Made by a program: the position numbers and the translations under genes. A DNA stretch of 64,000 nt from Massilia agrisoli (GTDB taxonomy: Bacteria > Pseudomonadota > Gammaproteobacteria > Burkholderiales > Burkholderiaceae_D). The DNA is taken from positions 1 to 64,000 of the forward strand of contig NZ_JAJHPV010000012.1 in assembly GCF_020831365.1 (NCBI RefSeq), in the 5' to 3' direction. Shown here in pieces: positions 43,140-52,857 of this stretch (the stretch's first letter is position 1; the number at the start of each line of letters is the position of its first letter). The notes under the pieces are model-generated. The model did no database searches. It saw nothing but the letters and a program-made list of their open reading frames with translations, and had not been told where the DNA came from.

Positions 43140-44419
43140 TGTTCTGCCTTGCTGGCGGCGCTGTGCCGCGGGAAGATGAAATGAAGCTTGGCCCACAATT
43201 GGGCGGCGTCGGCCTCGGCCTGGAGTGCCTCGAGGCGTACCGACAACTCGGCGCTGCGGGCCGCCAGCACGTCGCCAAGCGAGGCTTTGCCACCCCGGTA
43301 TGCCGCCGTCTGTGCCGCTGTCCGCGACAGCGCCAGCGGGATCAGTTCGCCCTCGTAGCGGGCCAGCCGTTCGCGGCTGGTGCGCCAGTCATTGAGCATT
43401 TCGCGCACCTCGGCAAGCTGGTCGAGCAAGGCGTCGTCGCGTTCGGCTTTTGCCTGCTCGACTTCGGCCAGCCGTGCCGACAACTCGCGGTCCTGGCGGT
43501 TTTTCTGGTCCCATTGCAGCGGGACCGATGCGCTGACCGACAGCATGTTGGAGTACGCCGCCCCGCGCTGCTGGAAGGCCACTTCGACGCTCCAGTCCGA
43601 TTTCCTGTCGGCCTGGGCCAGTTTCGCCTCAGCCACGCCGATGGCTTCGCGGCTGGCCAGCACCGCAATGTGCGGGTGCTGCGCCAGCAGGGACTCGATT
43701 GCATGCGGGTCGGGTGCGGTGGCGCTGCTTGCGGGCGGTGCCGCGAGCGGGCGTTGCGCGCTATCGCCTAATCGGCGCGACAGCTTGAGCTTGGCGTTGT
43801 CGATGCGGCGGCCAAGTTCGCTCGCGCGGTCGGCCAACACCACCAGGGCGCTGCGGGCGCTCAGGATATCGGCCTGGGAGCCGCGCCCTGCCCGGTACGC
43901 GGCCTGCGCGGCCTCGACTTCGCGCTCCGCCTCCCTGGCCTGTTCCGCCACCACGCCGGCCATCGACTCCGCATAGGAACGGTCGAACCAGGCCAGCGCG
44001 GTCGCGCGCTCGATGTCCGCCATCGCCACGGCTTTTTCCGCCGACGCCTTGTCGGCTTCACGCTCGTAGCGCTCGGCGCGCAGGCGCCGCTTGGCGGGGG
44101 CGGTCAGCTCCTGCATCAGGCCGATACGGCGCTGGGTCATGAAATCGCGTGTCGTACTGAACTGGTCGGGGCCGTCAATGGGCAGGTTGTCGAGTCCGAT
44201 CGTGAGCACCGGGTCAGGCAGGCGCCCGGCTGCGACCGCCCTGGACTGCGATGCCTGTGCGGCGAATTCCTTTGCCGCGACCAGCCGCGAACGCTCTACG
44301 GCAAGGCGGGTGGCTTCTTCCAGCGTGAGCGGGGCGTCGATGGCGAGCGCCCCGCCGCACAGCGTGCCAAGCAGGATGAAACCCAGGGCGCGCGCGGCCC
44401 GGGTGAAGTGGGATGACAT
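43136..44419 (-). CDS. TolC family outer-membrane efflux protein (CusC-like)
   Basis: A 427-residue outer-membrane channel subunit with a signal peptide (ALGFILLGTLCGGALA) and two repeated OEP domains rich in Ala and Arg coiled coil. GGAGG lies 4 nt upstream of the ATG. It is the first structural gene of the cus-type operon and forms the exit duct for CusBA. No lipobox Cys is present, unlike E. coli CusC. Confidence 0.9.
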   Translation of the reverse strand: MSSHFTRAARALGFILLGTLCGGALAIDAPLTLEEATRLAVERSRLVAAKEFAAQASQSRAVAAGRLPDPVLTIGLDNLPIDGPDQFSTTRDFMTQRRIGLMQELTAPAKRRLRAERYEREADKASAEKAVAMADIERATALAWFDRSYAESMAGVVAEQAREAEREVEAAQAAYRAGRGSQADILSARSALVVLADRASELGRRIDNAKLKLSRRLGDSAQRPLAAPPASSATAPDPHAIESLLAQHPHIAVLASREAIGVAEAKLAQADRKSDWSVEVAFQQRGAAYSNMLSVSASVPLQWDQKNRQDRELSARLAEVEQAKAERDDALLDQLAEVREMLNDWRTSRERLARYEGELIPLALSRTAAQTAAYRGGKASLGDVLAARSAELSVRLEALQAEADAAQLWAKLHFIFPRHSAASKAEQ

Positions 44420-44492
44420 GAAACCTCCGGATGCAATGGATACGTCGCCGGCGCAAGCGCGCGGCGTTCAGGAAACAAGGCAAGCGGGAGGA

Positions 44493-44894
44493 TCAAATGC
44501 GGAAACAGCAGTGGCGAATCGCGAGCGGCGGCGCTGTCGCGTGGGTCAGGAAAGTAGCGTGCGTGCGGCCGACAGGTACCGCATGGCTGGTCGCCAGCGG
44601 ACTGACCTGCAGGCCGAAACCGACGGCGAGGAAAGGCTGCAGCGGCGGGACCGCTGGCTTGTCGAGCGACTGGTCGCCCACCTGTCCATACGCATGGCAC
44701 AGGCTCGGCTGCACCGGGTCCATGTCGGTGCAACCCGGCATGCTGTCATCGGCCATCGCGGCGGCCATCGTCTGGCCACCTGCCCCGGCACCCAGTGACG
44801 GGCAGGCGTACGAGGCCACAGCAAGCTGCATGAACAGGATGCTGAACAACGCAATGAACGTCGCAATCAGGCGGGATGGGCGGGAAATCTTCAT
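44493..44894 (-). CDS. Exported Cys-containing protein of the copper operon (hypothetical)
   Basis: A 133-residue protein with an N-terminal helix (LIATFIALFSILFMQLAVASYAC) and a soluble part with MPGCTDMDPVQPSLCHAYG, then CC near the end. Similar small proteins precede cus/sil genes in related bacteria, but no function is known; the Met/Cys/His pattern suggests copper binding. Its ATG lies only about 5 nt from the predicted transcription start and has no ribosome-binding site, so translation may be leaderless. Confidence 0.7.
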   Translation of the reverse strand: MKISRPSRLIATFIALFSILFMQLAVASYACPSLGAGAGGQTMAAAMADDSMPGCTDMDPVQPSLCHAYGQVGDQSLDKPAVPPLQPFLAVGFGLQVSPLATSHAVPVGRTHATFLTHATAPPLAIRHCCFRI

Positions 44895-44905
44895 GGTCGG
44901 GGGCG

Positions 44906-44934
44906 ATGCTACAACGCTGCCATCATCGCGTCAA
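44906..44934 (-). promoter_or_regulatory. Promoter of the cus-type operon
   Basis: On the minus strand TTGACG (44934-44929), exactly 17 nt, then TAGCAT (44911-44906). It is back-to-back with the plus-strand promoter at 44947-44975. No obvious dyad for a CueR or CusR site is visible. Confidence 0.6.
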
Positions 44935-44946
44935 CCCGCCGATGAG

Positions 44947-44975
44947 TTGGCCGCGGCTGGTTCAACTGATATAAT
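44947..44975 (+). promoter_or_regulatory. Promoter of the czc-like operon
   Basis: TTGGCC (44947-44952), 17 nt, then a consensus TATAAT (44970-44975). The predicted transcription start near 44982 leaves a 19-nt leader carrying AAGGA before the GTG start at 45001. Confidence 0.7.
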
Positions 44976-45000
44976 CGGGACAGTGTTCCAAGGATTCATT

Positions 45001-45357
45001 GTGCGACGAATCATCTGTATCCTGCTATTGATGTGCCTGCCCCTGCAAAGCTTTGCTCTGCAAGGCGGCGCCGCCATGTTCGGGACGAATGTCAGCATGG
45101 AACACGAAATCGCCCACGATGGCCATGTTCCACACCATCACGATGGTGACGGTTCGCTGCACTACGACGATTCCGAAGAATCGTCCGAGCATGTGCAGGA
45201 CCATTCCAGCTGCACCCAACCTGCCGATCTCTCGGTGCCGAAACAGCCAGTCGCACCTGAACAGCTCGTTTCATTGCTGAAGACCGAGTTTTCGCGCTTC
45301 ATTCCCGATCCCTACCTGGACGGGCCGCTTCGCCCTCCTGCCCCAGCCCTCGGCTAA
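45001..45357 (+). CDS. His-rich periplasmic protein, CzcI-like
   Basis: A 118-residue protein starting with GTG (AAGGA upstream). The signal peptide RRIICILLLMCLPLQSFAL is close to the CzcI/CnrC opening (MRR...LLLPLQ). The mature part is rich in His, Asp and Glu (MEHEIAHDGHVPHHHDGDGSLHYDD...SSEHVQDHSSC), with one Cys. CzcI-type proteins head czc operons and modulate metal response. It binds divalent metals by inference. Confidence 0.78.
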   Translation: MRRIICILLLMCLPLQSFALQGGAAMFGTNVSMEHEIAHDGHVPHHHDGDGSLHYDDSEESSEHVQDHSSCTQPADLSVPKQPVAPEQLVSLLKTEFSRFIPDPYLDGPLRPPAPALG

Positions 45358-45467
45358 GCTGCCGAGGGACCGATTGCCCACGTAATCGACCCGCCCGGGC
45401 CGCAACTTCGCGTTGCGCCTGAGCGCTCGCCCTCGGTGATTGTTTTTGATCACCTGATGGAGAAAAC

Positions 45468-46676
45468 ATGCGCGCCCGTCGCCTGTCTTTATATATTGCG
45501 GGTGCTGCGATCGTCTTGCCGTGCCTGGCAAGCGCAGCACCGCCCGCGAACCTGAAAACCGTTGTAGAACATGCCTGGTCACGCTCAGCCGAGGTCAGGA
45601 CGCTGGAAGCGCGCCAGGAGGAAGCTGCCGCCGCGCGCTCGACCGCCCAGTCCTGGATCGCTGGAAACCCCACCGTTGGCCTGGCCCAGCGTAACGACCG
45701 CTCGCCGAGCCTGCGCGACCAGCGCGAATCGGAACTGTCGGTGTCCGCGCCCTTCTGGCTGCCCGGGCAAAAGTCCGCGCGCCAGGCGTGGGCGGCGCGC
45801 AGCACCGACGAAGTCGCCGCGCAGTTGCTGCAAGCTCGCCTTGCCGTGGCCGGCGAAGTGCGCATCCGGTTCTGGGAAGCGGCCGCCGCCCGCGAGGTGC
45901 TGGCAGAGAAAGATGACCATCTCCACCACCTGGAGCAGTTTGCGGACGAGGTGCAGAGCCGGGTAAAAGCCGGCGACCTGGCCCGTAGCGACGGCCTGCT
46001 GGCGCAGCAGGAAGTGCATGCCGCCGTGGTGGCGTTGGCGATGGCGCGCTCCCAGGCGGCCCAGGCGCTGGCGCGTTATCAGGTGCTGACCGGAACTGCC
46101 GAGCTTCCTCCGCTCGAACCGGAACCGCTGCGTGAGCCGGCCGATGGCGTCAACGCACGGCTCGCCGCCGCGCGCGCCACCGAGTCGCGGGCGCTGGCAG
46201 GACTGCGGCTGGCGGAGGCGACGCGCAGCGAATCGCCCAGCCTTGCCGTGTCGCTGAGGCACGAGACTGAAAACAACCTGGCCGAACCGAACCGCAGCAT
46301 TGGCATCGCACTGCAATTTCCAATCGGTAGCAAAGCGCGCAACCGCCCAGCAGAATCGCTGGCCCAGACCCAGCTGGCCACGGCTGCTGCCGAAGCGGCG
46401 CAGGCCGCAGCGACGGTCGCGTCCGACGCCGCGCTGGCGCGCGAGCAGGTAGCCCACGCCGAAGCGGCCCTGGCGGCGGCGACCAGCCGCGCGGCGGCCA
46501 TGCACGAACACAAGGCACTGCTGGAAAAATCATTCCGCCTTGGCGAGAGCAGCCTAGCCGAGGTGCTCCGTTCAAATGCGCTTTCCCATGAGGCCGACGT
46601 GGCCGTTCGCCAGCAGCGCGTCGCGCTGGGCGCGGCACACGCGCAACTCAATCAAGCTCGAGGACTTCTTCCGTGA
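45468..46676 (+). CDS. TolC family outer-membrane protein (CzcC-like)
   Basis: A 402-residue channel subunit. The start follows GGAG. A signal peptide (LYIAGAAIVLPCLASA) precedes long Ala-rich coiled coils; LVVEHAWSRSAEVRTLEARQ-like OEP segments appear early and SLAEVLRSNALSHEADVAVRQQRVALG late. It provides the outer-membrane exit for the Czc-like pump. Its stop overlaps the next start (GTGA). Confidence 0.88.
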   Translation: MRARRLSLYIAGAAIVLPCLASAAPPANLKTVVEHAWSRSAEVRTLEARQEEAAAARSTAQSWIAGNPTVGLAQRNDRSPSLRDQRESELSVSAPFWLPGQKSARQAWAARSTDEVAAQLLQARLAVAGEVRIRFWEAAAAREVLAEKDDHLHHLEQFADEVQSRVKAGDLARSDGLLAQQEVHAAVVALAMARSQAAQALARYQVLTGTAELPPLEPEPLREPADGVNARLAAARATESRALAGLRLAEATRSESPSLAVSLRHETENNLAEPNRSIGIALQFPIGSKARNRPAESLAQTQLATAAAEAAQAAATVASDAALAREQVAHAEAALAAATSRAAAMHEHKALLEKSFRLGESSLAEVLRSNALSHEADVAVRQQRVALGAAHAQLNQARGLLP

Positions 46677-47221
46677 AATACCTACACATACTCCTGATTA
46701 CATTGTGCGTCATGGCGCCAGCATTTGCCTCCCCCGGCGCACACGGCCCCAACGGCGAACACCTCGACGGTCCTGCCGCCACCGCCAGCGGCAGTGCAGC
46801 CCCGCGCGTGGAAACGTTCACCGAAGCGTTTGAACTGGTCGGGCAGTTGTCCGGCGGCGAGTTGTCGGTGCTGATCGACCGGTATGAAACCAACGAGCCC
46901 GTGCTGAACGCCATCCTTGAAGTCGAGCACAAAGGCTTGAAGGCCCAGGCCAAGTTCCACAAGGATATGGGCGACTACGCCATCGACGACCCGAAGCTGC
47001 TTGCGGCACTGTCGAAGCCCGGTTCGCACCCGCTGCTGTTCACCCTGGTCGCCGGCGACGAGAGCGACCTGCTGGAAGGCACCCTGGTCGTGAGCCCCGA
47101 ACAAACACATGAACCTGAGCGTTCTGGCGCATGGCCATGGCTTATCGGGGCCGCCATCGCGGCTGCAATCGTTGCCGCCATCGCATTTGTACGCCGCCGC
47201 CAGAATCGGAAGGGAAATTGA
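46673..47221 (+). CDS. Membrane-anchored accessory protein of the metal-efflux operon
   Basis: A 182-residue protein starting with GTG. A signal peptide (YLHILLITLCVMAPAFA) is followed directly by SPGAHGPNGEHLD, a segment also found at the same place in the adaptor encoded next. The middle (residues about 50-140) is soluble and acidic, with EVEHKGLKAQAKFHKDMGDY. A C-terminal helix (WLIGAAIAAAIVAAIAFV) and RRRQNRK tail anchor it. No named family is recognised. A periplasmic metal-presenting role beside the adaptor is inferred. Confidence 0.75.
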   Translation: MKYLHILLITLCVMAPAFASPGAHGPNGEHLDGPAATASGSAAPRVETFTEAFELVGQLSGGELSVLIDRYETNEPVLNAILEVEHKGLKAQAKFHKDMGDYAIDDPKLLAALSKPGSHPLLFTLVAGDESDLLEGTLVVSPEQTHEPERSGAWPWLIGAAIAAAIVAAIAFVRRRQNRKGN

Positions 47222-47223
47222 CC

Positions 47224-48342
47224 ATGAATACCGTCCAACTCCGTTTCGCCGCCTGCGTGTTTGGCGCGATCCTGTCGCTTTCCGCCGCCGCTTCTCCAGG
47301 CGCGCATGGCCCGAATGGCGAACACCTCGACGACCAGGCCGTAGGCACGGCCGGTGGCCTGGCCCGCCTGCCCGACGGCAGCGTCAACGTGCCGAAGCTG
47401 GCGCAGCGGCGCATGGCCATCCGCACACTGATGGTCCAGGAAGGCGAGCATCCGCTGACCGTGCAGCTGAACGCGCGCGCCAGCATCGATCCGAATGCTG
47501 GCGGCCGGGTCCAGGCGCCCTTCTCCGGGCGCATCGAGCCCGGTCCCGACGGGCTGCCCGTGGCCGGACAGCAGGTGCGCAAGGGCCAGGTGCTTGCACG
47601 CATCAGCCCGGTAAGCGACGCCATCGAGCGCGGCAACCAGGCCGCCCAGCTGGCTGACCTGCGCGCCAACCGCGCCTTGCTGGCGCGCCGCGTGCAGCGC
47701 CTTGAGTCGCTGGAAGGCACGGTGCCCGCCAAGGAAATCGAGGCGGCAAAAGCTGAGCTGTCCAGCATTACGGGCCGCGAGCGCGCCGTCGCCGGGTCGA
47801 TCAGCGGCGTGCAGGCCATCATCGCGCCGGCCAGCGGCGTGATTGCCAGCGCGTCGATCCTGAATGGCCAGATCGTCGAGTCGCGCGATGTCCTGTTTGA
47901 CATTGTCGATCCGCAGCGCATGCTGGTGGAAGCCATGGCCACCGACGCCACCCTTGCCGGCCGGATCAGCGAAGCCACGCTGCTCCAGTCGCCCGAAGTC
48001 AAGCTGACCCTGCTTGGCGGCGCGCGTGCCCTGCGCGACGGCGCCCTGCCGCTCAATTTCCGCGCCGCCGGCAACGATGTCGGCCTCGCCGTGGGCCAGC
48101 CTGTCACGGTCCTGGCCAAGCTTAGCACCAAGGTAAAGGGCATCGCACTGCCTGCCGAAGCGCTGGCACGCAACCCTGCCAATGAGACGGTGGTGTGGAT
48201 CAAGTCGGGCGCGCAGCGCTTCATCGCCTTGCCGGTGGAAGCCAGGGCGCTCGACGCACGCACCGTGGTGGTCACCAAGGGGCTGAGCGCAGACAACCGG
48301 GTGGTGGTGTCGGGCGCGGCGCTGATCAACCAGATCAGGTAG
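47224..48342 (+). CDS. RND efflux periplasmic adaptor (CzcB-like)
   Basis: A 372-residue membrane-fusion protein. The start follows AAGGGAAATTG. After the signal peptide comes SPGAHGPNGEHLDDQ, shared with the upstream accessory protein. The lipoyl half-motifs (GGRVQAPFSGRIEPGPDGLPVAGQQVRKGQVLARI and IIAPASGVIASASILNGQIVE, shown in part) flank a short coiled hairpin. It links the inner pump to the outer channel. It lacks the heavy-metal-binding and CusF-type domains of the Cus adaptor nearby. Confidence 0.87.
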   Translation: MNTVQLRFAACVFGAILSLSAAASPGAHGPNGEHLDDQAVGTAGGLARLPDGSVNVPKLAQRRMAIRTLMVQEGEHPLTVQLNARASIDPNAGGRVQAPFSGRIEPGPDGLPVAGQQVRKGQVLARISPVSDAIERGNQAAQLADLRANRALLARRVQRLESLEGTVPAKEIEAAKAELSSITGRERAVAGSISGVQAIIAPASGVIASASILNGQIVESRDVLFDIVDPQRMLVEAMATDATLAGRISEATLLQSPEVKLTLLGGARALRDGALPLNFRAAGNDVGLAVGQPVTVLAKLSTKVKGIALPAEALARNPANETVVWIKSGAQRFIALPVEARALDARTVVVTKGLSADNRVVVSGAALINQIR

Positions 48343-48348
48343 CCGCCC

Positions 48349-51300
48349 ATGTTCAATTCCATTGTTAGTTTTAGCCTGAGAAACCGGCTGTTTGTACTGG
48401 CCGCCGCCCTGATGCTGATGATCTACGGCGGCTACACGGCCTGGCGCACACCGGTCGACGTGTTCCCCGACCTGAACAAGCCAGTCGTGACGGTGCTCAC
48501 CGAGGCAGGTGGCATGGCGCCCGAGGAAGTCGAGCAGCTGGTGTCGTTCCCGATCGAGACGGCGCTCAACGGCATGCCGGGCGTGACCCGGGTGCGCTCG
48601 GTCTCCGGCGTCGGCCTGTCGATCGTCTACGCCGAGTTTGACTGGGGCACCGACGTCTATCGCAACCGCCAGCTGGTGTCCGAGCGCATCGCCCTCGTCA
48701 AGGAACAACTCCCCGGCGATATCGCGCCGATGATGGGGCCGGTTTCCTCGATCATGGGCGAAATCATGCTGATCGCCCTGCCGATCGACGTTGCCGTGAC
48801 CGACCCGATGAAGGCGCGCGAGTACGCCGACTTCGTCCTGCGCCCACGCCTGCTGTCGATTCCCGGCGTGTCGCAGGTAATTCCGATTGGCGGCGAAGTG
48901 CGCCAGCTGCGGGTCGAGCCGGATACGGCGCGCATGGCCCAATTTGACGTTTCGCTCGACCAGGTCAGCAACGCGCTACGTGGGTTCGCCGCCAATACCA
49001 GTGGCGGCTTTATCGACCTCAATAGCCGGGAATACCTGATCAGGAACCTGGGACGCACCAACAAGCTCGAGGACGCCAAGGGCCTGGCGGTTGCTTACCG
49101 CAACGGCACGCCGGTGCTGCTGGAGCAGGTAGCCAGCGTGCGCTACGCGGCGGCGTTCAAACGCGGCGACGCCGGGCTGAACGGCAAACCCGCCGTCATC
49201 CTCAGTATCCAGAAGCAGCCTTCGGGCGACACCGTGCGCCTGACGCGCGACATCGAAACCGCGCTCGCCGAGCTGAAACAGGGGCTGCCCAAGGGAATGG
49301 CGCAGCCTGTCGTGCTGTTCCGGCAGGCCAACTTCATCGACTCGTCGATCGGCAACGTGGTCGAAGCCCTGCGCGACGGCGCCATTTTGGTGGCCATTGT
49401 GCTGTTCGCCTTCCTGCTCAGCGTGCGGACCACGCTGATCTCGCTGGTCGCCATCCCGCTGTCGCTCGGCGTGACGGCCCTGGCCTTCCACCTGCTTGGC
49501 CAGTCGATCAACGTGATGACGCTGGGCGGGCTGGCGATCGCCATCGGTGAGTTGGTGGACGATGCGGTGGTGGACGTGGAGAACATCATGCGGCGCCTGA
49601 AGCAGCGCGCCGAGAGCGGGCTGTCCGTGCTCGAAGTGATCTGGCGCGCATCGGTCGAAGTGCGCTCGGGCATTGTGTACGCAACCATCATCGTGGTGCT
49701 GGTGTTCGTGCCCCTGTTCGCGCTGCCGGGCATCGAGGGCCGCCTGTTCGCGCCGCTTGGCATTGCCTACATCGCGTCGATCCTCGCGTCGATGCTGGTG
49801 TCGATGACGGTGACGCCGGTGCTGGCGTATTACCTGCTGCCGCGCATGAAGCGCCTGCACAAGGGCGACAGTCCGGTCGTGCGCAAGCTCAAAGCGTGGG
49901 ACAGCGCCGTCCTCAACTGGTCGTTCGGCCGCATCCGCGCCATCCTGGCGCTTGCCCTGATTGCCGTCGTGGCCGCGGCGGCGTCGGTGCCGTTCTTCCC
50001 GCGTGCATTCCTGCCGCCGTTTAACGAAGGTTCGCTGGTGATGGGGATGACCTTTACGCCGGGCACCTCGCTGGCCGAGGCGAACCGCATGGGCGCGCTC
50101 GCGGAAACCCTGATCGGCCAGGTGCCCGAGGTGACCAAGGTGGGTAGGCGCACCGGACGCGCCGAGCTCGACGAACATGCCGAAGGGGTGCATTCGTCCG
50201 AGCTCGACATCGACCTGGAGCCGTCGGAGCGCAGCCGCGAGGAAATCATGGCCAGCATCCGCGCGCAGCTGTCAGGCATTCCCGCTTCGGTGGCGATCGG
50301 CCAGCCGATTTCGCATCGCCTCGACCACCTGATGTCCGGTGTCCGCGCCCAGATTGCGCTGAAGATCTACGGCGATGACCTGGATACGCTGCGCGGACTG
50401 GCTGACGGCTTGCGTTCGGGCCTGTCGACGGTTCCGGGCCTGGTCGACCTGTCGGTTGAACGGCAGGTGCTGATTCCGCAGATTAAGGTGCACGTGGACT
50501 ACCGCAAGGCGGCGCAGCACGGCCTGGCAACAGGACAGGTACTGGCCGCGCTGGAGTCGCTGGCGGAAGGTACGCGCGTGACCCAGATTATCGATGGCGC
50601 GCGCCGCTTCGACCTGGTCGTTCGCTTGTCTGATGCCAACCGCACGCCGCAGGATATGGAACGGGTCATGATCGACAGCCCGGCCGGGCGCATCCCGTTG
50701 TCGGCCATTGCCACCGTCGAGGAAGGCGATGGCCCCAACCAGATCGGGCGCGAAAACAGCCGCCGCCGCATCGTCGTGTATGCCAATACCGACGGCAGCA
50801 ACATGTCCGACATCATTGCCGATGTGCGCAAGGCGGTGGCAAGCGCCAGGCTGCCAGATGGCTACTTCGTCAGTATCGAAGGCCAGTTCCAGGCGCAGGA
50901 GCAGGCCCAGCAGCTCATCGTCGGGCTGTCGCTGGCGTCCTTGCTGCTGATCTTCCTGGTGCTGTACACGCGCTACCGATCGTCGACGCTTGCACTCATC
51001 ATCATGGGCAATATTCCGTTTGCGCTGGTCGGCAGCGTGATCGCGATGTGGATCGCCGGCGTGTCGCTGTCGGTGGCCTCGATGGTCGGCTTCATTACGC
51101 TGGCGGGTATCGCTACGCGCAATGGCATCCTGAAGGTCAGCCACTACGTCAACCTGTGTAAATTCGAGGGCGAGACGTTCGGCTGGCCAATGATCGTGCG
51201 CGGCTCGCTGGAGCGCCTGACCCCGGTACTGATGACAGCGCTGGTCGCGGCCTTCGCGCTGCTGCCCCTGCTGCTGGCGGCCGACGCGCCGGGCAAGGAA

Positions 51301-51447
51301 ATCCTCCATCCGGTGGCGGTGGTCATCTTTGGCGGTCTGGTCAGTTCAACGGTGCTGGACTCGCTGCTGACGCCGCTGATCTTCTGGCTGGTGGGACGTA
51401 GACCGCTTGAGGTGCTGGTGGCGTCGAGCGAGCAGGAAGCTTTTTAA
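48349..51447 (+). CDS. Heavy-metal efflux RND pump (CzcA-like, HME family)
   Basis: A 1032-residue pump with 12 helices. The proton-relay helix reads [25 protein letters not shown], with two adjacent Asp and a Glu, distinct from CusA ([13 protein letters not shown]). The pump therefore probably serves other ions, such as divalent cations; the exact metal cannot be read. It sits in the czcICBA-like order with an accessory gene inserted between C and B. The C-terminus is normal. Confidence 0.9.
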   Translation: MFNSIVSFSLRNRLFVLAAALMLMIYGGYTAWRTPVDVFPDLNKPVVTVLTEAGGMAPEEVEQLVSFPIETALNGMPGVTRVRSVSGVGLSIVYAEFDWGTDVYRNRQLVSERIALVKEQLPGDIAPMMGPVSSIMGEIMLIALPIDVAVTDPMKAREYADFVLRPRLLSIPGVSQVIPIGGEVRQLRVEPDTARMAQFDVSLDQVSNALRGFAANTSGGFIDLNSREYLIRNLGRTNKLEDAKGLAVAYRNGTPVLLEQVASVRYAAAFKRGDAGLNGKPAVILSIQKQPSGDTVRLTRDIETALAELKQGLPKGMAQPVVLFRQANFIDSSIGNVVEALRDGAILVAIVLFAFLLSVRTTLISLVAIPLSLGVTALAFHLLGQSINVMTLGGLAIAIGELVDDAVVDVENIMRRLKQRAESGLSVLEVIWRASVEVRSGIVYATIIVVLVFVPLFALPGIEGRLFAPLGIAYIASILASMLVSMTVTPVLAYYLLPRMKRLHKGDSPVVRKLKAWDSAVLNWSFGRIRAILALALIAVVAAAASVPFFPRAFLPPFNEGSLVMGMTFTPGTSLAEANRMGALAETLIGQVPEVTKVGRRTGRAELDEHAEGVHSSELDIDLEPSERSREEIMASIRAQLSGIPASVAIGQPISHRLDHLMSGVRAQIALKIYGDDLDTLRGLADGLRSGLSTVPGLVDLSVERQVLIPQIKVHVDYRKAAQHGLATGQVLAALESLAEGTRVTQIIDGARRFDLVVRLSDANRTPQDMERVMIDSPAGRIPLSAIATVEEGDGPNQIGRENSRRRIVVYANTDGSNMSDIIADVRKAVASARLPDGYFVSIEGQFQAQEQAQQLIVGLSLASLLLIFLVLYTRYRSSTLALIIMGNIPFALVGSVIAMWIAGVSLSVASMVGFITLAGIATRNGILKVSHYVNLCKFEGETFGWPMIVRGSLERLTPVLMTALVAAFALLPLLLAADAPGKEILHPVAVVIFGGLVSSTVLDSLLTPLIFWLVGRRPLEVLVASSEQEAF

Positions 51448-51503
51448 CCATATGGGCCGGGTGGCGGCGCCCTATCCGAGCCGCCACATTCTGGAGAACT
51501 GAA

Positions 51504-51878
51504 ATGAAGAAACTGATTGCACTCGCAGCTGTAGCAACCACCCTGGCCTTATCCGGCAACGTAATGGCGCATGGCAGCAAAGCCAAGCACGGCGGCATCG
51601 TGCAGACTGCCGGCGACATCTCGTTTGAACTGGTCAGCAAGGACGGGAAGGCGACGATTTACGTCGACGATCACGGGAAAGAGCTGCCAATGGCGGGCGC
51701 CAGCGGCACATTGACGGTCTTGAAGGGCACGCAGAAAACCGCAGTGCCGCTGGAAGCCGCCGGCGGCAACATGCTTGTAGCGAAAGGCGACACCGTCCTT
51801 GCGAAGGGCAGCAAAGCTGTCGCCGCCATTACGTTCGCCGACAAGAACGTCGTCAGCGTCCGCTTCTCGGTCAGGTAA
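51504..51878 (+). CDS. Small exported protein at the end of the czc-like operon
   Basis: A 124-residue protein: a clean signal peptide (KKLIALAAVATTLALSGNVMA), then HGSKAKHGGIVQTAGDISFELVSKDGKATIYVDDHGKELPM-type beta-strands. The mature N-terminus is His-rich (HGSKAKHGG), matching small metal-operon proteins commonly found beside czc/cus adaptors. Function unknown; a periplasmic metal chaperone is possible. The start has GGAGAACTGAA. Confidence 0.78.
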   Translation: MKKLIALAAVATTLALSGNVMAHGSKAKHGGIVQTAGDISFELVSKDGKATIYVDDHGKELPMAGASGTLTVLKGTQKTAVPLEAAGGNMLVAKGDTVLAKGSKAVAAITFADKNVVSVRFSVR

Positions 51879-51886
51879 GGAGGCGG

Positions 51887-52579
51887 CTATTTCCCAGCGA
51901 GTTGTTCGAACAAGCCGTCCAGGTCCGACGCGCTGAAGGTTGGCGCGTGCGCCAATGGAAACACCTGGTTGCCCGCGCGTTCGATAAAGGCGGTCTGCAT
52001 GCCGGCCCAGGCGGCGCCGGCGACATCCCATGCGTGCGCCGCAACCAGCATGCAATCTCCCGCAGGCACGCCCATCTCGCTCGCCGCCCACTGGTACACA
52101 TCGCGGTGAGGCTTGAATTTTGCCGGCGTTTCCACGCTCAGCTGGCGTTCGAACAGATCGGCAATGCCGGCATTGTCGAGCTGGGCCCGGCAGGCCGCGG
52201 TACTGGAATTGGTCAGCGTCGCCATGCGAAAACCCGCCGCCTTGAACCGTTCGAGCGCGCCGCGCACATCGGCATGTGCAGGCAGGCTGAGCATCGGCTT
52301 CAATGCTTCCTTCGCCTCAGCGGCGCCCAGCACAACCTCACGGTTTTTCGCCATCATCTGCAAGGTGGCCGCACCAATCTCCCCCAATGGCTGGTACTGG
52401 CCGCTGACAGTCATCACCAGCGAATACTGAAGCATTGTCGTGAACCACAGGCGGGACGCGCCATTCTCGAGCAAGACAGCGTCGACGCTCTCCTCCAGCG
52501 GCTGCAGGTTGAGCAAGGTTTCGTTGACGTCGAAAAGGAGGACGCTGGGACGGCTGGGCATTGGTTGGTTCAAGATCAT
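51887..52579 (-). CDS. Haloacid dehalogenase type II (HAD family)
   Basis: A 230-residue HAD hydrolase with LLFDVNETLLNL (nucleophile Asp), LTNSSTAACRAQL (motif II), KFKPHRDVYQWAASEMG (motif III Lys) and MLVAAHAWDVAGAAWAGMQTAFIERAG (motif IV), the type II haloacid dehalogenase pattern. It hydrolyses 2-haloacids in known members, but many relatives act on other substrates. AGGAGA lies too close to the first ATG, so translation may begin at TTG 52573 or ATG 52561 instead. Confidence 0.87.
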   Translation of the reverse strand: MILNQPMPSRPSVLLFDVNETLLNLQPLEESVDAVLLENGASRLWFTTMLQYSLVMTVSGQYQPLGEIGAATLQMMAKNREVVLGAAEAKEALKPMLSLPAHADVRGALERFKAAGFRMATLTNSSTAACRAQLDNAGIADLFERQLSVETPAKFKPHRDVYQWAASEMGVPAGDCMLVAAHAWDVAGAAWAGMQTAFIERAGNQVFPLAHAPTFSASDLDGLFEQLAGK

Positions 52580-52857
52580 TCTCCTGATGTCGTCAGTCAG
52601 TTAAGCGGGGAATTCTGTTGTAGCGCGGGCCTTGCCGTGCGGTCGGTTACCTCCCGCACGTTCGGGCTCAAGCACTTGCTGAAATCGTGTTTAGCCACGC
52701 GAACACCCGGGGCCAGATGTCACCACGGGCGCTTCGTCCAACCAGTGGACCGACGTGCTGAAGGGCAACGCCAATGTCGCCTCGAATATGATGGCAGCAT
52801 TTGCTCACTCCTCGTCAATCTCAGCCAAAGGAATGACTGGACTGTCCGGCGACGTTT
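52580..52857. other. Intergenic region without a recognised gene
   Basis: A 278-bp stretch between the dehalogenase and the LysR gene. A plus-strand frame near 52700-52949 (VTTGASSNQWTDVLKGNANVAS) reads like protein but has no start signal and matches nothing recognised; it may be a remnant. No hairpin terminator or promoter stood out. Confidence 0.4.
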
